The translations under genes and the position numbers were made by a program. Below, piece after piece: positions 24,881 through 35,480 of a stretch of DNA of 64,000 nucleotides. The stretch comes from Microbacterium sp. Gd 4-13 (GTDB lineage: Bacteria > Actinomycetota > Actinomycetes > Actinomycetales > Microbacteriaceae), in NCBI RefSeq assembly GCF_003095395.1, contig NZ_QEIJ01000005.1, positions 186,001 through 250,000 on the forward strand, read 5' to 3'. Numbering within the stretch: the stretch's first letter is position 1; the number at the start of each line of letters is the position of its first letter. The notes under the pieces are model-generated. The model saw only the letters and a list, made by a program, of their open reading frames with translations, had not been told where the DNA came from and searched no databases.

Positions 24881-27772
24881 GTGAAGCTGCGGTTCTTCGG
24901 GGGACTCGTCGCGGGGGACGGATCAGCGGTCGTCGCCGGTCGCGGCCAGCAGGCACTGCTTCTCCGCCTCGCCGTCGACACCGCGACGACCGTGGGCTAC
25001 CGCGCCCTGACGGAGGACATCTGGGGCCAGGACCCCCCGGCCGACCCCCGCGCCTCGCTGCACTCCCTGGCCTCCCGCCTGCGGCGCGCGCTGCCGCAGG
25101 ACGCCCTCGTCGCCGCGCCCGGCGGCTACCGCCTCGCCTTCTCGCGCGAGGACATCGACATCACCCGCTTCGCCGACCTCGTGGCCCGCGCCCGCGCCGC
25201 CGCCGACCCCGGAGACGCCGCTTCTCTCGCCCGCGAAGCGCTGTCGCTGTGGAACGGCGACCCGTGGACCCCCGGCGACGGCTTCGACTGGCTGGTGCGC
25301 GATCTGCTCGAGGACCGAGCCCACGCCGAGCGGCTGGCCGGAGCGCGAACCGTCGTCGCCGACGACGTCGTGCGCGAGAGCGCCGGCGACGTCTTCCGCG
25401 AGAGCACCGTGCCGGCGGCCATCACGAGTCTTGTCGGGAGGGAGGCCGAGCTCGCCCTCATCGAGCAGCAGCTCGCCTCCGAGCGTCTGGTCACGGTCGT
25501 CGGCCCGGGCGGAGCGGGCAAGACCACGCTCGCGTTCGAGACCGCCCGCCTCCGCGCCGGCGCGATCATCGTCGAACTCGCCCCCGTCGCCGCGGGCGAC
25601 GTATGGAGCGCGCTCGCCGGCGCCGTCGGGCGCAGCGTGCGCCTCCCCGATGCGACGAGCACCCCCATCGGGGTGCGCGACGGCGTCGTCGAGGCGCTCA
25701 CCGGGCGCCGCGTGCTGATCGTGCTCGACAACTGCGAGCACGTCTCGCGCGAGGCCGCCGAGGTCGCCGTGGACGTACTGCAGGCTCTACCCGAATCGCG
25801 CGTGCTCGCCACCAGCCGCGAACCCCTCGGCGTGCCGGGCGAAGCGTTCGTCGACCTGGGTCCGCTCCCCCTCCCCGACGCGGTCGAGCTGTTCGGCCTC
25901 CGGGCGCGCGCGGCCTCCGGGTCGGTGCCCGATCCCGCCGATGCGGCGACGATCGAGGGGATCGTCCGCCGACTGGACGGGCTGCCGTTGGCCGTGGAGC
26001 TGGCCGCGGCGAAGACCCGCACGCTGTCGCTGATCGAGATCGCGGCGGGCCTCGACGACCGATTCCGCCTGCTCGCGGCGGGTCCTCGCGCGACGGCGCC
26101 CCGCCATCAGACGCTCCGGGCGCTCATCGACTGGAGCTGGGACACCCTGACCCCCACCGAACGCACCGCGCTCCTCGCGGCGGCCGTCTTCCCCGACGGG
26201 ATCGCGGCGACGGATGCTGCGGTGATCGGCGCGCGGTACGACCTCCCCGCGTCGGCCTTCGACGAGCTGGTCGACCGATCGCTCCTGAGCCGGCGGCACG
26301 GACGCTTCCGGATGCTCGAAACGGTGCGCGAATACGGTCTCGAGCGCCTCCGCGCCGAGGGACTCGACGACCGGTTCCGTGCGTCGCAGGCGGAGTCGAT
26401 GGCCGAGCTCGCCTCCGCCCGCGACGCGACGCTCCGCGGCCCGCAGGTGCGGGCGGGCCTGGCGTGGTTCGACACCAACGAGGAGAACCTGTCGAGCGCG
26501 CTGCGCTTCTGCGCGGAGACCGCGAGGCGCTCCACCGGGGTCCGCCTCGTGCGGGCGATGCTCTGGCCGTGGATCCTCCGCGAACGCACCGCCGATCTCG
26601 CCGGGAATGCCGCGGTCTTCGCCGCGACGGGCGGAGCGCTCGACTCCGAGCCCGAGGTCGTCGTGGCCGGCGTCGGACTCCTCGCCGACTCGTTCTCTCT
26701 CGTGATGGACAGCGCCGTGCTGGCACCGACCGCGGGCGGGCGTGGCGACGTACCGCGCTACGACGAGCGGGCGGCCGAGATCGCCGCGGCCTCGGCGCAG
26801 CATCCGTCCGAGCTGGCCGCCGCGCTCCCCGCACTTCTGCGCGGCATCGCCGAGGCGATGTCCAACCTCGGCCGCGACCTGAGCTGGTCGCACGGAGTCA
26901 CCTTCGCCGAGGGGCCGACCGATCACCTCCCGCCGTGGACGCGGGCGTTCCTCGGCGTGCTCCGCGCGGGGGCGGCGGCAAACTCCGGTGACGTCGAGAC
27001 GCTCGGTGCGCAGAGTGCGCTGGCGCTGCGCACGTTCAGCGAGATCGGCGACCCGTGGGGCATCGCGTTCGCCGGGCAACTGCAGTCGGAGTGGCTCATG
27101 CTGGAGGGCCGTCTGGAGGAGGCCCTCGAGATCGCCGACCGGTCGACCGACGTCTTCTCCGGCCTCACGTCGGCCAGCGACGCGGTGCAGCAGCGGTCTC
27201 AGACCGTCGGACTGCTCGTTCGCCTGGGCCGCGTCGACGACGCCCGATCGCGGGTCGACGAGCTCGACGACTTCGCCCGGCAGGACGGCTCGGAGCGCGC
27301 CCTGGTGCAGGTGCGGATGAGCCGGGCGCTCGTCGAGATCGCGGCGGGAGACGCGGAGGCGGCGTTGCGTGAGCTCGCCGTGCTCGACCGGGGCCTTCCG
27401 GCGGGGTTCCCGTCGCAGCTGACGGCCTGGTGGGGATCGAAGCGCGCCCAGGCTCTCACGCTGCTGCACCGCACCGACGAGGCACGCGCGGCGCTGCGCG
27501 ACGCCGTGCCCGTCGCGATCCGCAGCGGCGACCAGCCCATCATGGCCGACGTCGCGCTGTCGCTGGCCGGCTGGCTGGTCGAGACGGGTCAGGATGCGGC
27601 GGCCCGCCGCGCCCTCGCGACGGCCTCGGCGTTGCGCGGTAGCGCCGACGAGCACGACCCGTACCGCACCCGCCTGGTCGCGCGGATGGCCGCGGCGCCG
27701 GAGGAACCCGTCCCCGACGCCGCGGCCGAGTTCATCCGGCTCGCCGCCCTGCTGGACGACGACGCGGTCTAG
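24881..27772 (+). CDS. AfsR/SARP-like regulator with NB-ARC ATPase
   Basis: The product is a 963-residue regulator. Residues 1-88 form a winged-helix (OmpR-type) DNA-binding domain: RGQQALLLRLAV, LTEDIWG, SLHSLASRLRRAL, PGGYRLAF. A short helical stretch (about 90-155) is where the BTAD domain should be, roughly half the usual length. The ATPase has Walker A GPGGAGKTT (208-216), Walker B VLIVLDNCEH, ATSREPLGVPGE and GLPLAVELAA. The C-terminal 500 residues are helical repeats, TPR-like in character. Such proteins activate secondary-metabolite or export genes in response to ATP. It ends tail-to-tail, with a 4-nt overlap, against a DrrAB-type exporter that it may control (inference). Confidence 0.85.
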   Translation: MKLRFFGGLVAGDGSAVVAGRGQQALLLRLAVDTATTVGYRALTEDIWGQDPPADPRASLHSLASRLRRALPQDALVAAPGGYRLAFSREDIDITRFADLVARARAAADPGDAASLAREALSLWNGDPWTPGDGFDWLVRDLLEDRAHAERLAGARTVVADDVVRESAGDVFRESTVPAAITSLVGREAELALIEQQLASERLVTVVGPGGAGKTTLAFETARLRAGAIIVELAPVAAGDVWSALAGAVGRSVRLPDATSTPIGVRDGVVEALTGRRVLIVLDNCEHVSREAAEVAVDVLQALPESRVLATSREPLGVPGEAFVDLGPLPLPDAVELFGLRARAASGSVPDPADAATIEGIVRRLDGLPLAVELAAAKTRTLSLIEIAAGLDDRFRLLAAGPRATAPRHQTLRALIDWSWDTLTPTERTALLAAAVFPDGIAATDAAVIGARYDLPASAFDELVDRSLLSRRHGRFRMLETVREYGLERLRAEGLDDRFRASQAESMAELASARDATLRGPQVRAGLAWFDTNEENLSSALRFCAETARRSTGVRLVRAMLWPWILRERTADLAGNAAVFAATGGALDSEPEVVVAGVGLLADSFSLVMDSAVLAPTAGGRGDVPRYDERAAEIAAASAQHPSELAAALPALLRGIAEAMSNLGRDLSWSHGVTFAEGPTDHLPPWTRAFLGVLRAGAAANSGDVETLGAQSALALRTFSEIGDPWGIAFAGQLQSEWLMLEGRLEEALEIADRSTDVFSGLTSASDAVQQRSQTVGLLVRLGRVDDARSRVDELDDFARQDGSERALVQVRMSRALVEIAAGDAEAALRELAVLDRGLPAGFPSQLTAWWGSKRAQALTLLHRTDEARAALRDAVPVAIRSGDQPIMADVALSLAGWLVETGQDAAARRALATASALRGSADEHDPYRTRLVARMAAAPEEPVPDAAAEFIRLAALLDDDAV

Positions 27773-28586
27773 GCCTTGCGCATGTAGGTGCGCACCGTCA
27801 ACGGTGCGAACACCGCGACGATCACGGCCGCGCCGATCAGCGTGATCACCACGTCGGATCCGACGGTGCCGTTGTTGACGAGATCACGGACCGCCGTCAC
27901 CAGGTGCGAGACGGGGTTGATGTCGACGAACCACTGCAGCCACCCGGGCATCGTGTCGGCGGGGACGAAGGCGTTGGAGAGGAACGTCAGCGGGAACAGG
28001 ATCACCAGCGACACCCCCTGCACGCTCGAGGCGGTCCGCGCCACCACCCCGAAGAACGCGAAGATCCAGCTGACCGCCCACGAGCAGACCACGACCAGGA
28101 CGCCCGCGGCGACCACGGCGCCGAAGCCACCGGCCGGACGGAAGCCCATGATGAAGCCCATCGTGAAGGTGAGCGTGGTGGCGATCGCGTAGCGCACCGT
28201 ATCGGCCAGGAGGGCTCCCGACAGCGGAGCGATACGGGCGATCGGCAGCGATCTGAACCTGTCGAACACCCCCTTGTCCATGTCTTCGCGCAGCTGCACG
28301 CCCGTCACGACCGACGTGGTGATGACCGTCTGCACGAGGATGCCGGGGATGATGATCGGCAGGTAGCTCTGCACGTCGCCGGCGATCGCGCCGCCGAAGA
28401 TGTAGGTGAACATCAGCGTGAACAGGATCGGCTGCACCGTCACGTCGATGAGCTGCTCGGGGGTCCGGCGGATCTTGAGCAGTCCTCGCCACGCCATCGT
28501 CAACGTGTTCTGCACGGTCTGCGCGACGCCCGCGTGATTGCGGAGGTCGCGATCGGCGACCGGTGTGAGGGGTGCGGTCAGGGTGC

Positions 28587-28590
<4 letters not shown>
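27769..28590 (-). CDS. DrrB-type ABC-2 drug exporter permease
   Basis: The product has 273 residues with six membrane helices. The pattern TMAWRGLLKIRRTPEQLIDVTVQPILFTLMF is the DrrB/NodJ-type start. The conserved loop REDMDKGVFDRFRSLPIARIAPL follows the second helix pair. Near the C-terminus is LFPLTFLSNAFVPADTMPGWLQWFVDINPVSHLV, a hallmark of daunorubicin-type permeases. Its ATG overlaps the ATPase stop by 4 nt. The 3' end overlaps the convergent regulator gene. The substrate is unknown. Confidence 0.9.
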
Positions 28591-29596
<1,006 letters not shown>

Positions 29597-29784
29597 GGGT
29601 TGTCTGCCTTTCTGTGGGCTGACACCAGAGTGCGTCGGGGGCGCTGTCACGGCGCCGTCGTCGTCGAACCGCCGCTGTCACCGCGCTGTCAGCGAGACTC
29701 CATCCTGTGCGCGAGACTGCGCGCGTCGCGTGACGTCTCGTATCGGGGGTGAAGTCTCGCGGTTTCCGGGCGGGAGCCCTGCGG

Positions 29785-29796
29785 CACACTGGAGGG
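29785..29796 (+). promoter_or_regulatory. -10 hexamer before HhH-GPD gene
   Basis: CACACT (29785-29790) precedes ATG 29797 by 6 nt (GGAGGG). A leaderless start is likely because the purine tract is too close to serve as a ribosome site. Confidence 0.4.
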
Positions 29797-30372
29797 ATGA
29801 CGCTGCACATCACCGACGACCCGGCCGCCGACGAACTGCTCTCGAGCGACCCCCTGGCGCTGCTGATCGGGATGCTGCTCGACCAGCAGGTCGCGATGGA
29901 GACCGCGTTTGCGGGGCCGCTCAAGGTGCGCGAGCGCGTCGGGTCGCTCGACGCATCCACGCTGGCCCACTACGACGCCGACGCCTTCGCCGAGGCCTTC
30001 AAGACCGCACCGGCGGTGCATCGCTACCCCGGGTCGATGGCGGGTCGCGTGCAGGCCCTGTCGGCCGCGGTGGAGCAGGACTGGGACGGCGACGCCGCCG
30101 CGATCTGGACACGGGACGAGCCGACCGGCGCCGACGTGCTGAAGCGGCTCAAGGCCCTCCCCGGCTTCGGCGAGCAGAAGGCGAAGATCTTCCTCGCCCT
30201 CCTCGGCAAGCAGCGAGGTTTCACGGGCGAGGGGTGGCGCGAAGCATCCGCCCCCTACGGCGAGGAAGGGTCGTTCCGCTCCGTCGCCGACATCACCAGC
30301 CCCGACTCGCTCACGAAGGTGCGCGAGCACAAGCGCGCGATGAAGGCCGCCGCGAAAGAGAAGTCGGCGTAG
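29797..30372 (+). CDS. HhH-GPD base-excision DNA repair family protein
   Basis: The product has 191 residues and belongs to the helix-hairpin-helix/GPD superfamily of DNA glycosylases. The N-terminal helix bundle includes LLIGMLLDQQVAMETAFAGP, the family's usual first conserved helix. The HhH motif is LPGFGEQKAKIFLALLGK. I do not see the catalytic Lys/Asp pair clearly, so activity is unproven; actinobacterial members of this subgroup remain uncharacterised. The stop codon lies inside the left arm of an inverted repeat. Confidence 0.78.
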   Translation: MTLHITDDPAADELLSSDPLALLIGMLLDQQVAMETAFAGPLKVRERVGSLDASTLAHYDADAFAEAFKTAPAVHRYPGSMAGRVQALSAAVEQDWDGDAAAIWTRDEPTGADVLKRLKALPGFGEQKAKIFLALLGKQRGFTGEGWREASAPYGEEGSFRSVADITSPDSLTKVREHKRAMKAAAKEKSA

Positions 30373-30435
30373 GAGAAGGGCCCGGCGTAGGACGATCCGC
30401 ACGGGATCGGCCTACGCCGAGGGCGTCTCCTACGC
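30367..30435. terminator. Inverted repeat overlapping a stop codon
   Basis: The left arm (30367-30398) and the right arm (30403-30435) are near-perfect complements around a 4-nt loop. Each arm holds GCGTAGG or its complement twice. The left arm includes the TAG stop of the HhH-GPD gene. It lies between convergent genes and is probably a bidirectional terminator. Confidence 0.6.
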
Positions 30436-30455
30436 TCGAACCGTCGTGCGGGCGC

Positions 30456-31841
30456 TTACGCGCCGCGGAGGCGCTCGGCGAGGTAGCCGTGCAGAGCGTC
30501 GAGCGGCACGCGCTCCTGCGACATGGTGTCGCGGTCGCGCACGGTGACGGCGCGGTCGTCGAGCGAGTCGAAGTCGATCGTGACGCAGAACGGGGTGCCG
30601 ATCTCGTCCTGGCGACGGTAGCGACGGCCGATCGCGCCGGCGTCGTCGAAGTCGACGTTCCACTCCGAGCGCAGGTCGTCGGCGACCTCGCGGGCCAGCG
30701 GCGACAGACGCTCGTTGCGCGACAGCGGCAGCACGCCGACCTTGACGGGCGCGAGGCGCGGGTCGAGCTTGAGCACCGTGCGGGTGTCGGTGCCGCCCTT
30801 GGCGTTCGGCACCTCTTCCTCGCGGTAGGCGTCGACGAGGAAGGCCATCATCGCGCGGGTGAGTCCGAACGAGGGCTCGATCACGTACGGGGTGTAGGTG
30901 GTTCCGCTCGTCTGGTCGAAGAACGTGAGCTTCGCACCGGATGCTTCGGAGTGGCTCGTGAGGTCGTAGTCGGTGCGGTTGGCGACACCCATGAGCTCGC
31001 CCCACTCCTTGCCCGGGAAGCCGAAGCGGTATTCGACGTCGATGGTTCCGGCCGAGTAGTGCGCGCGGTCGTCTTCGGGCACGTCGAAGCGGCGCATGTT
31101 GTCGGCGTCGACGCCGAGGTCGATGAACCAGTTCCAGCAGGCTTCGACCCAGTGGTCGAACCATTCCTGCGCTTCGTCGGGCGCGGTGAAGTACTCGATC
31201 TCCATCTGCTCGAACTCGCGGGTGCGGAAGATGAAGTTGCCGGGGGTGATCTCGTTGCGGAACGCCTTGCCGACCTGGCCGATGCCGAACGGGGGCTTCT
31301 TGCGCGACGCGGTGAGCACGTTGGTGAAGTTGACGAAGATGCCCTGCGCGGTCTCGGGACGCAGGTAGAAGAGACCGCTCTCGTCGTCGACGACGCCGAG
31401 GTAGGTCTTCACCAGGCCCGAGAAGGAGCGCGGCTCGGTGTACTGCCCCTTCGTGCCGCAGTTGGGGCACGGCACGTCGAGCAGGCCGTTCTCGGCGGCA
31501 CGGCCCTTGCGCGCTTCGAAGTCCTCGATGAGCGTGTCGGCGCGGAAGCGCTTGTGGCAGTGCAGGCACTCCACGAGCGGGTCGGTGAAGGTCGCGACGT
31601 GGCCGGACGCCTCCCACACGCGCTTGGGCAGGATGATCGAGGAGTCCAGGCCCACCATGTCGCCGCGCCCGCGCACGAACGTCTGCCACCACTGGCGGCG
31701 GATGTTCTCCTTGAGCTCGGTGCCGAGCGGGCCGTAGTCCCACGCCGAGCGAGAACCGCCGTAGATCTCGCCCGCCTGGAAGACGAACCCGCGGTGGCGG
31801 GCGAGGGCGATGACCTTATCAAGGCGGGACTGTTCGGCCAC
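30456..31841 (-). CDS. glyQS: Glycyl-tRNA synthetase (class II, alpha2 type)
   Basis: This enzyme charges tRNA-Gly. The 461-residue protein has class II motif 1 ([17 protein letters not shown]), a zinc-finger insertion with paired cysteines (LHCHKRF and CPNCGTK), motif 2 ([29 protein letters not shown]), and motif 3 ([15 protein letters not shown]). The C-terminal anticodon-binding domain starts at [17 protein letters not shown]. The GTG start at 31841 has TGGAG upstream. TAAGAT at 31901-31906 is a good -10, giving a leader of about 53 nt in which I see no T-box. Confidence 0.95.
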   Translation of the reverse strand: MAEQSRLDKVIALARHRGFVFQAGEIYGGSRSAWDYGPLGTELKENIRRQWWQTFVRGRGDMVGLDSSIILPKRVWEASGHVATFTDPLVECLHCHKRFRADTLIEDFEARKGRAAENGLLDVPCPNCGTKGQYTEPRSFSGLVKTYLGVVDDESGLFYLRPETAQGIFVNFTNVLTASRKKPPFGIGQVGKAFRNEITPGNFIFRTREFEQMEIEYFTAPDEAQEWFDHWVEACWNWFIDLGVDADNMRRFDVPEDDRAHYSAGTIDVEYRFGFPGKEWGELMGVANRTDYDLTSHSEASGAKLTFFDQTSGTTYTPYVIEPSFGLTRAMMAFLVDAYREEEVPNAKGGTDTRTVLKLDPRLAPVKVGVLPLSRNERLSPLAREVADDLRSEWNVDFDDAGAIGRRYRRQDEIGTPFCVTIDFDSLDDRAVTVRDRDTMSQERVPLDALHGYLAERLRGA

Positions 31842-31900
31842 GGTGGCTCCAGGGGTCGAATGCGACGCGGGGGTTCAGCAGCCGACTGGCCGCCTCCCCC

Positions 31901-31906
31901 ATCTTA
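31901..31906 (-). promoter_or_regulatory. -10 hexamer for glycyl-tRNA synthetase
   Basis: TAAGAT on the minus strand lies about 60 nt before GTG 31841 and is the best promoter-like hexamer in the gap. Confidence 0.35.
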
Positions 31907-31926
31907 GTTCCGGGGCGGGATCGCGC

Positions 31927-32406
31927 TCAGCCGGTCGAGCACTCGCGTCGGTGGAGGTCGGAGAGAAACCCGAGCGAGTCCGCGACGGCCATGCGCGCGA
32001 TGGAGTCGGCGGCACCGAGCGTGAACTTCACCTCGAGCATCGTGGTGCCCTCGTTGGCCGCGTCGCAGTTCACCGCCGGCAGTTGCACGCGGATGTCGAC
32101 CGTACGCCCGGGGGCGATGTCGGTCTCGCCGGCGACGACCCGCTCGGCGAGCCCGTCGAGCCGGTCGTCCTCGAGCTCGACCTTGCCGATGACGAGGGCG
32201 TCGTCGGCCGCGTTGTGGATCTGCACCTGCGCCTGACGCGTGGCGACGTCGCCGGCCAGCTGCACGACCGAGGCGGTGATCCCGATCGGGAGGGCCGTCG
32301 CCGACGGCGAGGGGTGCGGGGCTTCGGCGCAGCCCGCGAGCGCGAGCATCGCGAGGGCTCCCGCGAGGAGGGCAGCGCCGCGCTGCCGGGTGGTGCGTCG
32401 TCTCAC
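31927..32406 (-). CDS. Small lipoprotein, function unknown
   Basis: The product has 159 residues with a basic signal peptide and a lipobox (LALAGC, Cys at about 26), followed by a Ser/Pro linker. The mature part has a beta-sandwich-like pattern (SVVQLAGDVATRQAQVQIHNAADDALVIGKVELEDDRL). Two cysteines in the C-terminal half may form a disulphide. No known domain is evident. The GTG start overlaps the menC stop by 4 nt, so expression is coupled to menC, although no functional link is obvious. Confidence 0.75.
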   Translation of the reverse strand: MRRRTTRQRGAALLAGALAMLALAGCAEAPHPSPSATALPIGITASVVQLAGDVATRQAQVQIHNAADDALVIGKVELEDDRLDGLAERVVAGETDIAPGRTVDIRVQLPAVNCDAANEGTTMLEVKFTLGAADSIARMAVADSLGFLSDLHRRECSTG

Positions 32407-33536
32407 CGGGCGATCGTCTCCCGGTGCACCGTGAACTGCTCCAGCGCCTCGTGGTCGATCTCGATACCGAGGCCGTCGCCGGTGGGGACGCGCACGTGGC
32501 CGTCGTCGAGCGTGATCGGTTCGGTGACGATGTCACGCGCGTAGAAGCGCGACGACGCCGACACGTCGCCGGGGAGGGTGAAGCCGGGGAGGGCGGCGAG
32601 CGCCGCGTTCGCGGCCCTGCCGATTCCCGTTTCGAGCATGCCGCCGCACCACACCGGGAGCCCCGCAGACCGGCAGAGGTCGTGGATGGCGACGGCCTCG
32701 AGGTAGCCCCCGACACGGCCGGCCTTGATGTTCACGACGGATGCGGCGCGCAGCGCGATCGCGTCGGCCGCGGCCTTCGCCGACACGATCGATTCGTCGA
32801 GGCAGACCGGAGTGCGAAGACGACGGGCGAGGGTCGCGTGATCGACGAGGTCGTCTTCCTGCAGGGGCTGCTCGATGAGGAGCAGATCGAAGGGGTCGAG
32901 ATCGGCGAGCAGCTCGGCGTCGGCGATCGTGTAGGCCGAGTTGGCGTCGACCTGCAGCGGGATCGCCCCGAAGGCCTCGCGCACGGCTGCGGTGTCGTCG
33001 ATGTCGCGGCCCGGTTTGATCTTGATCTTGATCCGCGCGTAGCCCTCGTCGAGGTAACCGCCGACAGCGTCGACGAGCGCGGCCGGGTCGCGCTGGATGC
33101 CGACCGAGACCCCCGACGGCACTCGATCGTGCACGGCGCCCAGATGAGCGGCGAGCGAGCGCCCCTCGGCGCGGAGCGCCGCGTCGAGCACGGCCGTCTC
33201 CAGGCCCGCCTTCGCCATGCGGTGGCCGACGAAAGGCGACAGCACGCCCGCGACCTCCTCGGCCGAGACGGCGGGGCGCTCGAGGAGAGCGGGGATCAAC
33301 CAGCGGCGCAGCACGTCCCACGCGCCGTGGGTGTACTCGCTCGAATAGAGCGGCGCGTGCTGGGTGACGACCTCGCCCCAGCCGTCGCCGGCGTCGGTGA
33401 GCGCACGCACGACGATGACCTCGCGCACGTCCTCCGTGCCGAACGACGTGGTGAACGGCGAGACGAGCGGCAGGTGCAGCACGCGCAGCTCGACCGCCGA
33501 CAGGCGCACCGGGGCCGTGGAACGCGCGGGAGACAT
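32403..33536 (-). CDS. menC: o-Succinylbenzoate synthase / enolase superfamily enzyme
   Basis: The product has 377 residues of the muconate-lactonising subgroup of the enolase superfamily. Catalytic elements are in order: acid/base lysine region RIKIKIKPGRD, metal ligands in LQVDANSAY (Asp), LLIEQPL (Glu) and VCLDESI (Asp), and the second lysine in NIKAGRVGGYLE. The end of the barrel is VWCGGMLETGIGRAAN. The length and motifs best fit OSBS of menaquinone synthesis. N-acylamino acid racemases share this fold, and no other men genes are in the window. TACCCT lies 6 nt before ATG 33536. Confidence 0.8.
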   Translation of the reverse strand: MSPARSTAPVRLSAVELRVLHLPLVSPFTTSFGTEDVREVIVVRALTDAGDGWGEVVTQHAPLYSSEYTHGAWDVLRRWLIPALLERPAVSAEEVAGVLSPFVGHRMAKAGLETAVLDAALRAEGRSLAAHLGAVHDRVPSGVSVGIQRDPAALVDAVGGYLDEGYARIKIKIKPGRDIDDTAAVREAFGAIPLQVDANSAYTIADAELLADLDPFDLLLIEQPLQEDDLVDHATLARRLRTPVCLDESIVSAKAAADAIALRAASVVNIKAGRVGGYLEAVAIHDLCRSAGLPVWCGGMLETGIGRAANAALAALPGFTLPGDVSASSRFYARDIVTEPITLDDGHVRVPTGDGLGIEIDHEALEQFTVHRETIAR

Positions 33537-33548
33537 GCGTTCAGGGTA
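33537..33548 (-). promoter_or_regulatory. -10 hexamer for leaderless menC
   Basis: TACCCT (33543-33548, minus strand) is followed by GAACGC and ATG 33536. Confidence 0.5.
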
Positions 33549-33657
33549 GCGGCGGCAGCCTGAGCAACCGCCCCCGGCGGGCGGCACCGCCGCGGCGGGC
33601 ACGCTAGTGACCCGCCACCGGGCTGGCAAGGCCCGGGCCGGTGAGCCGTGCGCGGCC

Positions 33658-33669
33658 TAGCCTCGGGGT
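33658..33669 (+). promoter_or_regulatory. -10 hexamer for leaderless SDR gene
   Basis: TAGCCT (33658-33663) is followed by CGGGGT and ATG 33670, the same layout as in front of fbiC. Confidence 0.5.
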
Positions 33670-34479
33670 ATGGCTACCGACTTCTCCCCCCGCCACGCGA
33701 TCGTGACCGCCTCGGACTCCGGCATCGGGGCCGCCACCGCCGTCGCCCTCGCCGAGGCCGGACTCGACGTGGGCATCACATGGCACTCCGACGAGGAGGG
33801 CGCCCAGGGCACCGCCGACGAGGTGCGCGCCCGTGGAGGACGCGCCGTGGTCGCGCGGTTCGACGCCACCGACTTCGATGCGGCCGGGCGCGTGATCGAC
33901 GGTCTCGCCGACGAGCTGGGCGGGGTCGACGTCTTCGTCAACAACGCCGGCGGCGGCTCGGGCGGCCCCTTCCTCGACATGGATCTCGACGCGTGGCGCC
34001 AAGACATCGCGCTCAACCTCGACGGCGCGTTCATCGGCCTGCAGGTCGCCGCCCGGCGCATGGTCGCCGCGGGTCGCGGCGGGCGCCTCATCGCCGTCTC
34101 GAGCGTGCACGAGCACCAGCCGCGCGTGGGCAGTGCCGCGTACGTCGCCGCCAAGCACGGCCTCGGCGGGCTCCTCAAGACCATGGCGCTCGAGCTCGGG
34201 CGCTACGGCATCACCGCGAACTCCGTGGCGCCGGGCGAGATCGCCACGCCCATCAACGACATGGACGCCTCCGACGCGGAGTCGACGCACCGCGGCGGCA
34301 TCCCGCTCGGACGCCCCGGCACGCCCGACGAGATCGCCGCGGTCGTGGCGTTCCTGGCCTCGCCCGCCGCCGCCTACGTCTCGGGGGCGAGCTGGGTCGT
34401 CGACGGCGGGATGCTGAACATGGGCCCGCAGGCGGGATCCCACCTCGAGAGCGATGCCTGGCGCGACGCCGGGAAGTAA
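33670..34479 (+). CDS. Short-chain dehydrogenase/reductase
   Basis: The product is a 269-residue classical SDR. The cofactor motif is TASDSGIGAATAVAL (a variant of TGxxxGIG), followed by VNNAGGGSGG, the catalytic Ser in AVSSVHEHQ, and Tyr/Lys in AAYVAAKHG. The C-terminal SGASWVVDGGMLN is typical of the 3-oxoacyl reductase/glucose dehydrogenase-like group. The substrate cannot be told from sequence. An Asp/Ser at the end of beta-2 (TWHSDEEG) gives no clear preference between NAD and NADP. It is followed 10 nt later by a small acidic gene. Confidence 0.85.
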   Translation: MATDFSPRHAIVTASDSGIGAATAVALAEAGLDVGITWHSDEEGAQGTADEVRARGGRAVVARFDATDFDAAGRVIDGLADELGGVDVFVNNAGGGSGGPFLDMDLDAWRQDIALNLDGAFIGLQVAARRMVAAGRGGRLIAVSSVHEHQPRVGSAAYVAAKHGLGGLLKTMALELGRYGITANSVAPGEIATPINDMDASDAESTHRGGIPLGRPGTPDEIAAVVAFLASPAAAYVSGASWVVDGGMLNMGPQAGSHLESDAWRDAGK

Positions 34480-34489
34480 GGGGAACACC

Positions 34490-34699
34490 ATGACCGACCT
34501 TCGACACGATGGCGCCGAGATGAGCGACGCCGAGAAGCGCCACGACCAGCTGACGAGCGCCCCCGATTCGACCGAGGCCGACGCCGCGCCCCGCATCGAC
34601 GTCGCCGAGCACGACGGCGTGACGCGGATCGACGTGCGCGACGACGCCGCGGTGCGCCCCGGCCCGGGCCCCGGCACCCCCGAGGCCGACGGCGCCTGA
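34490..34699 (+). CDS. Small acidic protein, function unknown
   Basis: The product has 69 residues, rich in Asp, Glu, Ala and Pro, with no hydrophobic segment; it is probably disordered. The ATG at 34490 has AGGGGA 7 nt upstream and lies 10 nt after the SDR stop, so the two are likely co-transcribed. I recognise no domain. Coding is supported by the ribosome site, the position, and the third-position GC bias typical of its neighbours. Confidence 0.5.
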   Translation: MTDLRHDGAEMSDAEKRHDQLTSAPDSTEADAAPRIDVAEHDGVTRIDVRDDAAVRPGPGPGTPEADGA

Positions 34700-34720
34700 C
34701 GCTCGACGGATGCGGCGCGC

Positions 34721-35416
34721 TCAGCGCCGGGCGAAGAGGTAGCCCCGGGCGGGGTCGAACCCGCTGACGCGCAGGCCCGCGGCGGTCAGCGCGAGGAAAC
34801 GCTCGCGCACGTCGAGGCGCCACCGCGCAGCATCCGCCGGCGACGCTCGGCGCAGCGCCGCGATGTCGCGCGGGATCGCGACCGCCTCGACGACCTCGCT
34901 CGCCGGAATCTGCGCCGGGGTGACCGCCCACGACACGAGGATGCGGTCGGACGCATCGCCGCGGTTCACGTCGTCGTCCATCGGCCCGTACTGATCGACG
35001 AGGTACTCGGCGACGTCGGCGCCGAGGACGCCCACATTAAAGTGCGCGTTCCGGGCGATGAGCGGGTCGAAGGTCCACGTGATGCGCTCCACCCCGCGCT
35101 CGCGCGCCCACGCGCGCTGGTGCCGCTTCACCGCGCGGCCGATCCCCCGCCCCTGGGCCGACGGCAGCACGCCGGTGATGTGCGAGTGCAGCGTGCGCTC
35201 GGCGGGAGGGCCGAAGAATGCGGCCGAGGCGGCCAGCATCCGCTCGCCCTCGAAGACTCCGACGGCATAGTTGCCGGCGTGCTCGAGCGCGCGCAGGATG
35301 TTCGCCGGCATCGTCGAGCGCTCGCCCGTCCATACCTCGTCGAAGAGGCGGGATGCGGCGTGCACCCCCTCGACCGACGAGAGCGCGCGAATGTCGAGGC
35401 CGTCCGATTCGGGCAT
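34721..35416 (-). CDS. GNAT-family N-acetyltransferase
   Basis: The product has 231 residues. The GNAT acetyl-CoA site is HITGVLPSAQGRGIGRAVKRHQRAWARERG (Q/RxxGxG/A). Strand beta-5 follows as RITWTFDPLIARNAHFNVGVLG, a pattern seen in the YjcF-like and predicted-acetyltransferase group. The C-terminal about 70 residues carry a variable domain. The substrate is unknown. ATG 35416 is preceded by GACACT at 6 nt. It is divergent from the MFS exporter gene across 64 nt. Confidence 0.8.
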   Translation of the reverse strand: MPESDGLDIRALSSVEGVHAASRLFDEVWTGERSTMPANILRALEHAGNYAVGVFEGERMLAASAAFFGPPAERTLHSHITGVLPSAQGRGIGRAVKRHQRAWARERGVERITWTFDPLIARNAHFNVGVLGADVAEYLVDQYGPMDDDVNRGDASDRILVSWAVTPAQIPASEVVEAVAIPRDIAALRRASPADAARWRLDVRERFLALTAAGLRVSGFDPARGYLFARR

Positions 35417-35428
35417 GCGCCCAGTGTC
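35417..35428 (-). promoter_or_regulatory. -10 hexamer for leaderless GNAT gene
   Basis: GACACT (35423-35428, minus strand) lies 6 nt before ATG 35416. Confidence 0.45.
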
Positions 35429-35467
35429 GCATCGCGCGCGACGACCCCTGGCCCTCCCGCGCGCGGC

Positions 35468-35480
35468 TAACCTGGGGCCA
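35468..35480 (+). promoter_or_regulatory. -10 hexamer for leaderless MFS gene
   Basis: TAACCT (35468-35473) is followed by 7 nt and GTG 35481. Confidence 0.5.

Noticed and set aside
25787..27655. 622-residue open frame antisense to the SARP-like regulator
   Set aside because: Its composition is Arg/Gly/Ala-rich without any recognisable motif; the plus-strand frame has the NB-ARC motifs.
31842..31926. T-box riboswitch before the glycyl-tRNA synthetase gene
   Set aside because: The leader is only about 53 nt and has no specifier loop or T-box sequence.
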